DNA of 64,000 bases. Source: Chamaea fasciata. Lineage: Eukaryota; Chordata; Aves; Passeriformes; Sylviidae. Of the stretch, positions 25,524-36,829 are shown piece by piece (position 1 is the first letter of the stretch; every line of letters starts with the position of its first letter). The stretch lies in contig JARCOQ010000016.1 in the NCBI GenBank assembly GCA_029207755.1, positions 15,211,307-15,275,306 of the forward strand, written 5' to 3'. A model generated the notes under the pieces. The model worked only from the letters and a program-made list of their open reading frames with translations, did no database searches and had not been told where the DNA came from. A program made the translations under genes and the position numbers.

Positions 25524-26669
25524 CAAAGAGCCTCCCCCTCCCCACCCCGCTGCCCCATTCCTGTCACCGAGCCTCTGGCCCAGGGTGCCCCCCCGAGCCA
25601 CCAGCGCTGACCTGCGGGGCAGAGCCAGAGTGGCACCCCCAGCACTTTGCCCCACGCCGCGGCGCCGGGGCAGGTTCTCAGGGCCGGCACCAGCCCTGTT
25701 CGCTGCCCCCCGCCCTGGCACCGCTGCCCCCCACGCACTTTATGAGGAGCAGTTGGGGGCACGGGGCCATCTCAGGATCCCACCCGCCCCGTACCTGTGC
25801 TGGGCCTGGTGCCCTCTGCCCGCCCCAGGGGCTGTGGGAGAGGGAGGGGCTGGAGGTTGCTGTCAAGACCCTTCCCAGGCACCATGCTCAGGACTCTGCC
25901 CCTTCCCGTGGCGCCAGGGCACTGGCGCTGCAAAAAGAAGAATATACCTCTGATGTCTGTCCGTCTGTGTGACCTTCCGTCTGTCCCCGGGCCCTTCCCG
26001 CTGTCTTGTTGCCCCCTTTGTCTGCTGCCAGGACCAGTGTGGTGCTGAGGTTGGGCTGGGGGGTGCCAGGATCGTGGTGCCACCCATGCCAGGGTGCCCC
26101 CCGCCCATGCTGGGTGCTGGGGGGGAGAGGGCACAGGCTTGTTGCAGATAGCTGCTGCTGAGGGGGTTTTGCTGTAAGTGGGGTGAAACTCCGAGGTCTC
26201 AGCTCCTCCTCTGCTGCGGGTGGGGAGCGAGGCCTCGGGGTGCTGCTGGCGGGGGCTGCGGCGCCGGGGCCCCTCTCCCTGTCACACAAGTGTTACTATG
26301 CAAAGGCGGCCGGTGGGAGCAGTGCCTGGAGAGAAGCCATGGCCCCAGCTGGGCTCAGCCCCCAGCACTGCCTTGTGGGCCCCCCCCGTGCCCCATGGAG
26401 GGAGGGTGGGCAGCAGGTACAGACCTGGGGGCAGGGAGCAGTTCCCTGCAGTTACCACGAGTCCATGTGCTGGGCAGGGGGTGGTTTTGGGGGGGAAGCA
26501 GAGAGACCCCTCCTCCAGAGCCCGAGTGCTGTGGGAGGCAGTGAGCACAAGTTGAGAGCTGCACCTCGGGGTGCTGCTGGCCCTGTGGGTGCTCCGAGGT
26601 GGGGGCTGATCCTGGGGGGAGCTCCACCCCACGTTTTCAGGGCATCGTGGCTCTCTGACTTGACCTGTA

Positions 26670-26708
26670 TGTGTGTGTGTGTATGTGTGTGTGTGTGTGT
26701 GTGTGTGT
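26670..26708. repeat. TG dinucleotide repeat in 3' UTR
   Basis: A TG run of about 39 bases is interrupted once by an A (GTATG). It lies in the inferred 3' UTR and is probably length-polymorphic. Confidence 0.95.
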
Positions 26709-27121
26709 TTTTGGGTCTCCCCTGTGTACCGTATCCTTCCTGAGCTGTGTGGACTTACAGCTGAGGGGGGTGATGGGCAATGCTGGACCCTTGTTCTGGC
26801 AGAGACCTCGCTGGGGGGTCCTGCACCCCAAATCCTGCACCCCAAACTCTGCACCAGCAGCTGGGCTGGGCACGGGTGCAGGGGGCTCTGCCCGACCTGT
26901 CCCTCTGTGTCCCCTGGGCATTGGGGGGTGGTAGGGGGAGTGGGCTGCCCTGGCGCCCTCCCAGCCCCCCCAGCCCAGGCTGCTGAGCCAAGCTCTGTCT
27001 GTATTTCTGTTTGTTGATCTGTTTTCTCTCTTTCCAGCTCCTTCCTCCTTGGGATGATTTGTCCTTCACTTTTTTTTTCTCCTCTCTCTCTGTCTTTCTG
27101 AGCTGTGAATATTTTTAACCC

Positions 27122-27129
27122 TGTAAATA
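27122..27129 (+). promoter_or_regulatory. Pumilio-type element in CAPN15 3' UTR
   Basis: TGTAAATA matches the PUM/Puf recognition sequence UGUANAUA exactly. It lies in the AT-rich final part of the 3' UTR, about 115 bases before the poly(A) signal. Binding is inferred from the motif only. Confidence 0.45.
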
Positions 27130-27243
27130 CTGTCCAGCTCTTCAGAATCATAGGATATTTTATCAATTGTAAATCAGATCAGTAATCCCTGTATGATACG
27201 AATTATCCATGGGTGGTTTTCAAACTCAGGTTCTGATGGACCA

Positions 27244-27249
27244 AATAAA
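27244..27249 (+). terminator. CAPN15: Canonical poly(A) signal of CAPN15
   Basis: AATAAA lies within CCAAATAAAG, followed by a T/G-rich stretch (GTTTTGTTTTTT and then GGTTTTGCTGTGG) that could serve as the downstream element. It is the first canonical signal I noticed after the CAPN15 stop codon. Confidence 0.8.
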
Positions 27250-28504
27250 GTTTTGTTTTTTACTGAAGCTCCCTGGTTTTGCTGTGGAAGAGACAAAAGG
27301 GATGAGTGGGCTGCTTTGGGGGTCAAAGCAATGGGTCTTGAAGGCATTTCCGTGGAGCAGTGACAGTCGGTGCTGGGGGGAGAGCTGAGCACCAAAAAAA
27401 GGGTAATTGGAAGTTGTTGTTTAGCTGCACTTTGGGGTGTGGGAGCGCAGAAAGGGGCGGAAATAAAGCAAAACAGAAGGAAAATCCAGAAATTCCCATA
27501 AAATGCCCCCTGTTCTCTGGCAGGGCCGAGCAGGGCTGCGCCGTGGCCGGGAGAGGGCACCCACCATCCGCTTGGATGCTCTCCCGCGCCTGCCTCAGTT
27601 TCCCCACCCGTTCCATGCCGGGCAGCGCGATGGCCTTGCCCGCTGCATCCCGGCACCGTGGCCAGGCTGGCGATGCAGCAGCCGCTCTCCCTCCTCGCAG
27701 CACCCAGGGCAGCACCCTGCTCCCTGCCGTGCCTTTGTCCGGCGGCGGGGCCGCCTGGCGCGGGGAGAACTTTCCGGCTGAGCGGAGGCGGCCGGCTGCC
27801 AGCCCGCTCTCGCCCGGGGTGGGCACCTTGAGACCAGTAGGGAGAGACAGAAGGAGAGGATTTCGGTCTTTCTTACAGCAACTTGTAATAGATTTTTCCG
27901 GGCGAAACATCTTTGCATTCAGAAGGCCCTGTCACAAGCCATCAGCCTCAGCCGGGGAGAAACAGATGGAGAGTTAATTTTGGCGGGGAGGGCACCGCCA
28001 CGCTGCCTCCTCTCCCTCAGTCTGTTCAGGGAGAGGAGCCGGGTTTAACCCTCGCGGCCGTGCAGCCCCTCGCTGCTGCCTCCTGGCCATCCCGGGGGGT
28101 TGTGGGGCCACCACGGGTCCCCCCGCCCCGCTCGGTGCTGCTCAGTGCTAAGGACACGCCGGGACATCTCAGCTCAGTGACCTGGTGGTGGCTCTTGTGA
28201 TGGCCGGCCCAGGTGGGTGATCGTGTCCTGCCTTCCCGCGGCCACGGCTCCACGTCCTGGTGAGCCTCGTGCCTGCCAACGCACTGGGAGGAAATCCTGC
28301 CATGCCAGGAGCTTGGCACAACAGTGCCCGGTGCAGCCGGGGACACTCGGGTGGGCTGGTGGTGGAGGGGGACACCATTTCCCAGGAGAAGGCACGTGCG
28401 TGGTAGTGGAGGGCAATGATTCTGTCTGGACACTGTGGGAGACCTCAGAGCACTCCCGACATCATGGACCGGGCTGAGAGCTGCAGTGTAGCCATGGAAG
28501 GGGT

Positions 28505-28680
28505 GGAGGTGAAATCAAACCCTAATTGTGCCCAGTTCCCAAGGGCTGAGGCAGCATTAACTGCTTTATAATTACAAATAACTGTGTGGCAAAAGATAAA
28601 ATTGTGTTTGACACATCAGCTCTGGAGGAGGGTGTTGCTTCATCAGGAAATTTGTCATCCCTTGGCTCTGTCAGCCTTAA
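28505..28680. promoter_or_regulatory. Candidate conserved noncoding element
   Basis: This AT-rich block inside GC-rich DNA contains CCCTAATTGTG, GCATTAACTGC, TTATAATTACAAATAAC and GATAAAATTGTG, several with homeodomain-type TAAT cores, plus TTTGACACATCAG. It lacks coding signature. The enhancer reading is inference from composition and motifs. Confidence 0.3.
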
Positions 28681-28730
28681 GCCTGAGGTCTGAAGGAGGA
28701 GATGGGGGTGGGCAGAGGGAGCAGCGGGCC

Positions 28731-28781
28731 AAGGGAAGGCTGGATGGAAGGGAAGGCTGGATGGAAGGGAAGGATGGACAG
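28731..28781. repeat. 17-bp tandem repeat, about three copies
   Basis: Two identical units GGGAAGGCTGGATGGAA lie at 28731-28747 and 28748-28764. A partly matching third unit follows. Confidence 0.85.
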
Positions 28782-29135
28782 CAGGACGCTGTGGAGGGGA
28801 GATGGAGGAGGAGTGCTGTGGTACCGTGCCACGTGAAGAGCAGAGGCACAGGTGTGACAGCTGAGGCAGGGAGCAGGCAGGGTCTGTCCCACTGCCCTGG
28901 CATGGCTGTGACGCCTCACCCCAGAGGCTGTGACTGCAAAAATGACAGCACAACTCACCCCAGGGGTGTCCACACACCAGCTTATCTGGTGGGACAGCGT
29001 GAGCAGGGCAAGTCACCAGGGCCGCGTGAGCCCACCCCACTGCTGCTGCCATCCTGCTGGTCCCCTCCGCCCACAGGGCTGGTGCTGCTCCCCCCTGGGC
29101 ACACATGAGGATGCTCGGGCACATGAAGGTGAAGG

Positions 29136-29312
29136 GAGGTGAGGCCCTGGCACAGGGTGCCCAGAGAAGCTGTGACTGCCCTTGGATCCCTGGAAGTGTC
29201 CAATGCCAGGTTGGATGGGGCTTGGATGGTGGAAGGTGTCCCTGCTTATGGCAGGGGGTGGAACGGGATGGGCTTTAATGTCCCTTCCATCCCAAAGCAG
29301 TCGGGATTCTCT
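29136..29312 (+). mobile_element. CR1 LINE fragment, 3' end
   Basis: The landmarks AGGCCCTGGCACAGGGTGCC, TGGATCCCTGGAAGTGTCC, CTTATGGCAGGGGGTGGAAC and GTCCCTTCCATCCC appear in CR1 order. The copy is strongly 5'-truncated and has a degenerate tail. Confidence 0.9.
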
Positions 29313-29489
29313 GAGGCAGTCGCCATCTCATCACCACCCCTTGACCTGCTGAGCCCGGGGAGCTATCTCCCGGGGCAGAGGTGGGAATGTGTGTCCTTGC
29401 TGTGGGATCCGGCCGGGCTCTGGCCGCTCGTCAGGCCCTGGCACCAGCGGCTGCTCGGGGAGGGGGCATGTCAGGGAGCGAGGGCTCGA

Positions 29490-29610
29490 GCGCTCTCTGT
29501 GATTCACTCTGACTATAATGGGAGCTGCTGGTGAATATTTTATGGCTCCCACAGGGCAGATAGAACATATTGTGCATTTTACGCCACAAATCTCCGCCTG
29601 GAGACAGAGG
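29490..29610. promoter_or_regulatory. Candidate conserved noncoding element
   Basis: The block contains GATTCACTCTGACTATAATG, TGAATATTTTATGGC, AACATATTGTGCATTTTACG and CCACAAATC. It is low in CpG, has no repeat signature, and lies just left of a CpG island. A regulatory role is inference. Confidence 0.3.
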
Positions 29611-29739
29611 GAAGCTTAAAAAAGAGCAGCACCAGCTCTGCGCCGGGTTGAGGGGGGCAGAGCTGCAGCACCGGTGCCAGCGTGAGCTCCGCGAGGATGT
29701 TGTCACCCACCACGGTCACCCTCCTCGGGGGTGCCGACG

Positions 29740-30260
29740 GCTGCCCTGAGCCCAGCACGGGCCCGGGCGCGGGGGATGCTCTGCGGCCGCAGGACCAGGC
29801 TGCGGCGGGTGGCTGCGGCGGCTGCGGCCGCTGCCCCGGGCCAGGCCTGGCAGCTCTGCGGCTCTGCGGCGCAGGCGAAGTGCTTTGCCCGGGGCTGAGC
29901 CCTGCAGGAGGGTCCCTGCCTGCGCCCCGGCCTGCCTTCCCCTTCGTCAATAATGCAACCGCTGCCCCGGGCGCCCGCCGGCGCTGCCCGCAATAATGGA
30001 TCGGGATGCGAGCGGCCCCCTCCTCATCCTGCGCTGCGTCCCGCGCTCTGCCAGGAGCTGGCGAGCCACGGAGGAGCCCTCACCTTCACCGGCACCGGCC
30101 GCTGCTACTGCCCAGCCGGCAGGCACAGGGACGGGGGCTCCTTGCGGGCAGCCCCATCCCCATGCGGGCACCCCGCGGGGAGCGGGCTCCGCTGACGCCG
30201 GAGTTCCCGGCTGGGCGCGCTCAGGGAGGACGCGGGGCACGGTCATCACCGGCACCGTGT
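29740..30260. promoter_or_regulatory. CpG-rich island
   Basis: CpG dinucleotides are dense (for example GGCGGCTGCGGCCGC at 29816-29830), unlike the surrounding CpG-poor DNA. No TATA box, recognisable coding exon or convincing donor was seen, so it may be a distal element or a promoter of unknown strand. Confidence 0.45.
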
Positions 30261-32039
30261 GCCAGAAGGGGGGCTCAGGCTGCGACCCCCAGCCTTGCTG
30301 AAGGGCCGTGCGTGCACGGGTGAGCTCTGGGTGCCAGGGTGCTCCTCCTGCTCCCCTCGAGCACACTCCCGTGCCAGGCAGGGAAACATTACGGATCCTG
30401 CAGCTGCCTGCACCCACCTGGGCTGGGCTGGAGCGGGGGGAGGTGCCTCGGACCACGGCAGCGGCGGGAAGGAGGAGGAGGAGGATACAGGCACAGGCAC
30501 AGGCACCAGGGGGTCAGGGCCAGCCCATGGGTGCCGCTGTAGGTGGCGAGCGGCTCCTTATCCTCCCACTCCAGAGAGCCCCATCTCTCCCCCAACCACC
30601 ACCCAGTGGGATGAGGACCTGATGCTTAGGGTCAGTTTCTTCCCCCTTCGGATGGGGGAGAAACCCCCCGAGATCTGGGTCAGGCCCAGACTACCTCGAG
30701 AGCAGTCCCAGTCCCCAGACACGGCCGTGCAGGCTGGGAGGGCACACCGGCAGAGAGAGCCAGCCTGTGCCCCAGTGGCACCACGGACCCTCCACCTCCC
30801 ACGTCCCCTGCTCTGATGGGTGAGCAGAGACCCCCAACATCCCCTCACTTTCCAATGGGGGTACGGCAGAGCTGCAGTGGGCAGGGGTGGAACTGCCGTG
30901 GGGGGCTCACCTGGGGGTCACGGTGGCGCATGGCCGGGTGGCTTCACAGCAAAGCTGCCATGGCATCCTAGGGTGCCACGCTGTCCCTCAGCTGGATTTC
31001 CCCAGGAACGAGGCTCAGGGGGCCGTCCAGACAGACATGAGGAAGGAGAAGACTTTGCCGGGATGAGCAGGAAGACCCCATCCCAGGACGGCTCCTCTCT
31101 TCCTCCTCCTCCTCCTGGGCTCCATCCGCGGGCAGCGGGCGCGGGGCCGCGCAGGGTCCGGGCCGGCACAGCTGGAGCCGCCCGGCCGGGCTGTCACGGG
31201 CTGGGCTATCGAATCTGAAAGCAATTAAAGCCATCACCAGCGCTCGCTCGGGGCTGGCTCCAGGCTGCAGGGAACCTGCCACAACAGATCATGTGCTCGA
31301 TGCTGCTGGCCCGAGGACCTGATCCCACCCGCGCCCCGACACGCACCGGAGCCAGCCCCGCTCGGGGGAGGACGGGCCCGGGCCGGGCGTGCGGCCACCG
31401 TGAAGAACCACAAGGTAGCCCCGGCAGCCACCTGGCTCCTGCTTCCTCTCCATGGGGTTCTGCTGCCCAGGGGCTCGGCAGTGGGGCTCGGCCACCAGCT
31501 TTGGCCACAGCCCCTTGCGCTGACGAGGAGCCGGCGGTGCTGCGGTGGCTCAGGGGGTTTCCGCGGGTCCGGGGAGGGTTTGCGCCCCGCTGCTGTCCCG
31601 CGGGCACAACGGGGCTGGGGTGGGCGCCGCTGGCTGCTGCCTGCACCCGTGGATTTTCCCGGCAGAGTGGTCACAGCTCGTGACCCACGGCTTGTCCCAC
31701 ATGGTGACAATGGGGACAGCCCCAGAAGACCCCCATCTCGGGCTGGGTGACAGAGGGGCGCTGGCAGGGGCAGCACCCCTCTGTCGGGGGTGAGGAGGGG
31801 GCTCTCGCCAAGCCCCTTCCACCCCATCATTCCCTTTTCCCGATGGGGAACGATGCCAGGATCCCCTGCCCTCCCTACCGCCACCCCTTCCCCCCCACCC
31901 TCCCCATTTTGGGGAATCTGCGGCCGCCTGCCCCCCTCCCACGGCTCGGCCTGATCCAGCCTTCCAGGAGCATCTCCCGGGGCTAAAGCCATCCCGGTGC
32001 TCCCGGCGGGGCGCGGCGGGGCGGGGGGTCCCCCCTCCT

Positions 32040-32215
32040 CGGGCACCGCACAGTTAAGCAGAAGTTTGCTGGTACGGAAGTTGCACATTGTCTTGAGGCA
32101 CATTTTCTGTTTTTTCACTTGTGAAATATTTCTGTCAGAACCAGTTAATGTACAAATTAGCAGCGGTGGTCTCTCTTACGTCTTCTGACTCACTAATTTG
32201 ACAGGGGGTGTTTCA
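32040..32215. promoter_or_regulatory. Candidate conserved noncoding element (strongest in window)
   Basis: This AT-rich island sits between very GC-rich flanks, with sharp composition changes on both sides. It contains ACAGTTAAGC, GTTGCACATTGTC, TTTTTTCACTTGTGAAATA, CAGTTAATGTACAAATTAGC, CTGACTCACTAATTTGACAG and CACTTG E-box-like sequence. There is no coding frame or repeat signature. Enhancer identity is inference from composition and motif density. Confidence 0.35.
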
Positions 32216-34149
32216 GTGGCGGAGCTCGCTCTTGACAGGCAAACGGGAGGTCAGGGACCCGCAGGGGGAGGAGGCACCGAGCCGCAGCTTCCCGGGGGTC
32301 TTCTCCTTCCTAGCCCACCCCACCGCTCCCATTCACTCAGCCCTGGCTCACGCAGTTAAACTCGGGTTTGGTGTTTTTTTCCCCTCAAACAAAAAATTCC
32401 CCCAAAAAGGGCTCTTGGGGTAGGTGGGGAGTCCAGAGGTGGGGGATTATGCTTTTGGTGTCCCACAGGCAAACGCAAGGGATCCAGCACGAGGAGAGAA
32501 CACAGACACGGAATGAGTTCCCTGCACCGCGGCTGCATCCTTCAACTCCTCCAGCCTGGGAATTCAGCTCTGCGTTCCAGGACACCCCCCACTCGCTCAA
32601 GAGCCCCCATCTTCCTCCTGCCATAATTGAGAAACTAATTGATGTTCCTGTTCTCTGTGCGCACCGTAATCCCTCCACCCCGGGTTACCGATGAGCCAAG
32701 GGGCTGCACAGCTCCCTTTTACTGCTCCATCTGTATCCCTGGGATATTGGTGAGCAGGGGGGCCAGCGCTGCTGGAGGGGCGGGGGGCACCGGCTGTGGA
32801 GGGAGCACAGAGCAGAGCTGGCCGTGCCCGGGGGATGCAGCCCCGGCGCGGAGCAATGCTCTGGCCCCTGGCGAGCAAGCTGTCCCTGGGCCAGGGGCTG
32901 GGGTGACAGATGGGCCCTGCGCCGTGCCCGGGGGTCAGTGCCTCTCAGGGCCCTCTGCTAAAAACCAGCAGCTTCTGCCCGTGCCACCCTCCCCTGGCAT
33001 GCAGGCACTGCAGCCAGCTGGCCCAGGATGGAGCTGGATGGAGATGGGCACCTCCTGGAGCAGGGGAAGGAGCTCCGTCCGTAGCTGCTGTCCCCAGCCC
33101 TGTTGTCCCTGCTGTGCGGCTGCCAGGGGCTGGAAATGAGCCCAGGAAAGTGACCCTGGCTGTGGGAAGGGCAGCCTCAGGGCACTTGGGTGCAGCCCTC
33201 TTCTTCTCATGTCCCCTCTTTCTACTGGTGTTTGCTGAGAGCTTTGTGAGGGTTGAGGTCTTCTGCTCATTGAATTTACTTCTAAAGAAATAACCTCTCC
33301 TGGATGCTGGTGTTACATCCTGTGACCAGCGGCCACTTGTGTCAAGCAGATCCCTGCAAAATCCTCCCTCTTTGGGTCAAGCAGGGTGCCTGGGTGACCA
33401 GATTTGGTATTTTATCCAGAAGAGTTCTGAGCCAAGGTCAGACCATGGTCCCCATCTCCCACAAGGCTCAGCTCTGTTTTCAGAGAATCTGTACCCAAGC
33501 CAGACCCTCCAGTTGTTGCCCTGTACCAGTGAGACACCAGCAATTGTGAGAAAACCGATTTTATATCCCACTGCATAGAAACACGGTCTCGGTCCAGCCT
33601 CTTCCAGGAACCCCCCAGCAGTAGCAGATCTGGAAAGGAGCTGGAAACTCCTGCTTCCCCTTACTCAATAAAAAATGGAAGTTTGCTTTCCAGGGGCAAA
33701 TCCACGCCCAGGTGGCAGATGACCCAGGCTGTGGTGACGCTGGCAAGGATGCCCAGTTGTTTCTTACACAGCCCTGCACGGCAACATGGAGAGGATCAGG
33801 ACCCTTGAAGGAGCTCAGCTCCAGCATCAGATCTTCTTTGTCACAAGGCCAGGATCAGCAGGATTCACCCACCCCAGCATTTGCTGACAGCTCTGTGGAG
33901 AGATCCCACTTCTCCCCATACCCAAGAAATCCCCACTGGCCATGAACTGGCATGGAAACCACCATGCTCCCACAGGGACAGCTGCCTGCTGCCTCTACCA
34001 CTCCCTGGCTCATTTTTGTCAAGAGGTTTTGGACAGAGGACTGGTTGGGAGAGAGCTACAGAGTGAGGCAGCAGCTTTCCCCCTCAGCCAGACCCTGGCC
34101 AGCTGGGGCCACATGAGAGGCCACAGCACGCCAGGGAGTCAGTGCAATG

Positions 34150-34370
34150 GAGACTCTCTGAGAGCAGAGTTAGGTTGGCTAGTAGAGAAAAATTCACCCC
34201 TCTGGGGGTGGTGAAGCCCCGGCACAGGGTGCCCAGAGAAGTTGTGTCTGCCCCATCCCTGGGGGACTTGGAGCAACCTGGGATAGAGGAAGGCGTCCCT
34301 GCTCATGGCAGGGGGTGGAACGAAATGATCTTTGAGGTCCTTTCCGACCCAAATCATTCCAGGACCCTAC
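34150..34370 (+). mobile_element. CR1 LINE fragment, 3' end
   Basis: The copy shows CCCCGGCACAGGGTGCCCAG, AGAAGTTGTGTCTGCCCCAT, GCTCATGGCAGGGGGTGGAA, ATGATCTTTGAGGTCC and a CAAATCATTCCAGGACCCTA tail. It is 5'-truncated. Confidence 0.9.
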
Positions 34371-35414
34371 AAATGGCTGCCCACGGCACACGCAGTGGCT
34401 CGGGGAGGGCTCTGTACAAGACTCGTGGTGGCTTTTAGGGGCTGCCTGGGAGCTCCAGTGGGGAATAACCCACCTTCAGGAAAGCCTGGTGTGGTTGGAA
34501 AGCAGAGATAGTTCAGAGCTGATGGATAACCCAGGGCTGCTGCAGAGACCTCCCCAAACCCAGCCGCTGCCAGGGTGGGTGTCCGGCTCTGCCCAGGGTT
34601 CCTCAGGGCTTCTGCACCCCAAGGCGCTCCAAAGGCATCCATCGCAGCACCCCTGGCACATCCGGCTCCCACCGCCGCCCCAGCACGGCGCCGGCCGTGT
34701 CCCAGCAGGGACGGGGAGCGGCCCCGTGGCTGTCGCACCCCGAGGACGCGGTCCCGGCACGGGGGGCTGCGGGAGCAGCGGGCGCCGAGCACCGGCCCCG
34801 CCGCTGCCTGCGAGGGAGCTGCCGGATTGCAGAGGCGGCCGGGGCGAAACAGCTCAGGCAGCGCAAATCGACTGTGACAGCCCCAGAAAGGCTGAGCCCG
34901 GGGGTGCGGAAAAATACAAGTTAGTTTCCTTTTCCTTACCATATGCTCCCCTTCAGCTGTGGGCGGCACGATAATTACCGCCATCCACCATGCTGGTCTG
35001 GCTTGTCACACAGGCTGCCGCCTGCTCCGCGGCGAGGGCTGAGCCCGGCACCGCCTCCCCGGGCCCACGTGTGCGAGGCGCTGGGATTTGGCTTCCTCGG
35101 CCGCAGGTTTGGTTCCTCCCGGCACCAGGGACATCAGCTTGAAAGCAGCAAGGTGGGGAGAGAGATGCAGCCCCTCTCCCCTCAGTTGTATCACCTTGCT
35201 GCTGACTTTGGTGTCAGTACCTCTGCTCCAGCAGTGACCCCCGGCTGCACTGTAGCCAGATGAGGACACCTCTGTCCCTCCTCACAGGATGCTGCTGGGA
35301 TTGTCCCGTGCTAGATCCCATGCCTGGGTGCCAGGACACTTCTGGGGACAGCCACTGCTTGGGCAGATTAGAAGACAAGCTCTGCGGGGCAGCCCAAAGA
35401 TCAGGGTAGGCTGT
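34371..35414. other. Intergenic DNA with a CpG-rich patch
   Basis: No gene was recognised. CpG density is high at about 34680-34870. It is followed by an AT-richer block (34900-34990) holding CATATG, CAGCTG and GATAATTACCG motifs. Confidence 0.4.
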
Positions 35415-35462
35415 GAGCAGAGGGTTGGACCAGAACATCTCCAGAGGCCCTTCCAAGCCCCA
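35415..35462 (+). mobile_element. Short CR1 tail remnant
   Basis: AGGGTTGGACCAGAACATCT followed by CCAGAGGCCCTTCCAAGCCC resembles the last bases of CR1 before its repeat tail. It is a small fragment and uncertain. Confidence 0.45.
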
Positions 35463-35905
35463 GGAGTGCTGGGGCTCGGTGAGGATGCAGCTGGTGCTGT
35501 GCAGGGGGAGCACCATGGGCCGATGGATGTGCTGTCACCCTGGCATGTGCAGGGCACCGAACAGGGCACCCTTCTCCAGGGCACCCTTCTGCCCAGCAGG
35601 AGCAGGCTGGGGGCTGGAAGGGGGGCAGCTCTGTGCCTGGACCGCCCCCAGACCACGATGAGATCCATGAAAATGGGATGCAGCTTTGCTACAGCCCCTG
35701 TACAAGCACCCATGGCTCTGTCCTCCAGGATTGTGTAGACCAGAAACCTTGGATCATGGCTGGTTCCAGGTACCCTCAGAGATGTCTCTCTGGGTCAGGG
35801 ACAGGTTTGACTTGGTCATCACCCTCTCTGGGCACGGGTCAAAGTGGATCTTCATTTCCCAGTTAATGCCTGGCTTGAACATAAACTGCTTCAATGTCTT
35901 CGTTT

Positions 35906-36068
35906 AGGAAGAGAAGGACGAAGTTGTGGCTGCCCCTGGATCTCTGTAACTGTTCAAGACCAGGGCAGAACTTGGAGCAACCTGATCAAGTGGAAAGTGT
36001 CCCTGCCCATGGCAGGGGGTGGAACGAGATGAGCTTTGAGGTTCCCTTCCAAACTCTTCCAAGATTCT
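35906..36068 (+). mobile_element. CR1 LINE fragment, 3' end
   Basis: AAGTTGTGGCTGCCCCTGGA, TGCCCATGGCAGGGGGTGGA, GAGATGAGCTTTGAGG and TTCCAAACTCTTCCAAGATT follow CR1 order. The copy is 5'-truncated. Confidence 0.88.
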
Positions 36069-36829
36069 TTGCGGGGCCTTGGCACACACTCAGCATCTAA
36101 CAAGACTCGTTTCTCTCTATGGACACTGGGACCTGGATGGGGACATGTGCCACGAATGGGTGTGGTCCTTCCAGACTGCCACAGCAGCCTCTGCCAGCCA
36201 CAGGCCGTGCTTCCCACCGCTGCAGCAGCTCCTTCTGGGGCTCCTCTGGTGCCAAGAGCATCACAGCCCCAGTCCTGAGTCCCATGCCTTTGGCCAGCAC
36301 ATGTACTGAAGCTCCTGGCCCCTGCCTCAGTTTCCCCGTCTCATCAGATCCCTCTCCCGGGCCACAGCAGCCTCCCAAAGGAGCTGGACAACTGCAGCCA
36401 AAACAGCTGGCTGTTCGGGAGATGCAACAGCTGAAAAAAACAATCCATGCTCTGGCAACTTCCCCAAGATCTCCTTGGAGGCTGTGATGGGGAGCAGAAC
36501 AGATCTGGCCCCTGGCTGAGCCGTCCTTTCCCAGTGCCCCCAGGGCTCAGACTTGCCGGGAATGAACTCGGCAAAGCAAAATTTAGGAGATCCGAGGTGC
36601 CGCGGGCTCTGCACCTCCTGGACAGGTTACATGCAAGATGAACTTTCCCACACACCGAGAAGGCTTCTCCGTCCCCTTCCACATCTGAAAAGGACAAAAT
36701 CCCCAGAGCCCATCTCCCCGCCCTGCCCCATCCCTGGGAGGTCCCCGTGCCCGGCGGTGCCTGGCCTCCCCTGGCTCTGCCCAGCCGGTTGAGTGAATCG
36801 CTGACTCTTTAACCGGTTCTGCGGCAAAG

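Larger units (their letters stand above)
25524..27270 (+). other. CAPN15: CAPN15 3' UTR
   Basis: After the stop the sequence is GC-rich and noncoding to about 26650, carries a TG repeat at 26670-26708, and becomes AT-rich from about 27000. It ends at the AATAAA at 27244-27249, with cleavage expected about 15-25 bases further on and T/G-rich sequence downstream. The end is inferred from the signal; no transcript data were used. An AATATA at 25941-25946 could be a weaker proximal poly(A) signal. Confidence 0.75.
27271..29135. other. Intergenic DNA after CAPN15
   Basis: No coding exon was recognised. GC-rich DNA at 27500-27830 alternates with AT-richer, enhancer-like blocks near 27841-27985 and 28505-28680. 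A short 17-bp repeat occurs at 28731-28781. Confidence 0.5.
29313..34149. other. Intergenic GC-rich DNA with enhancer-like blocks
   Basis: No coding exon or repeat was recognised. A CpG-dense island occupies about 29740-30260. AT-richer blocks with dense transcription-factor-like motifs occur at 29490-29610, 31195-31320, 32040-32215 and 32600-32700, all set in GC-rich DNA. Confidence 0.45.
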
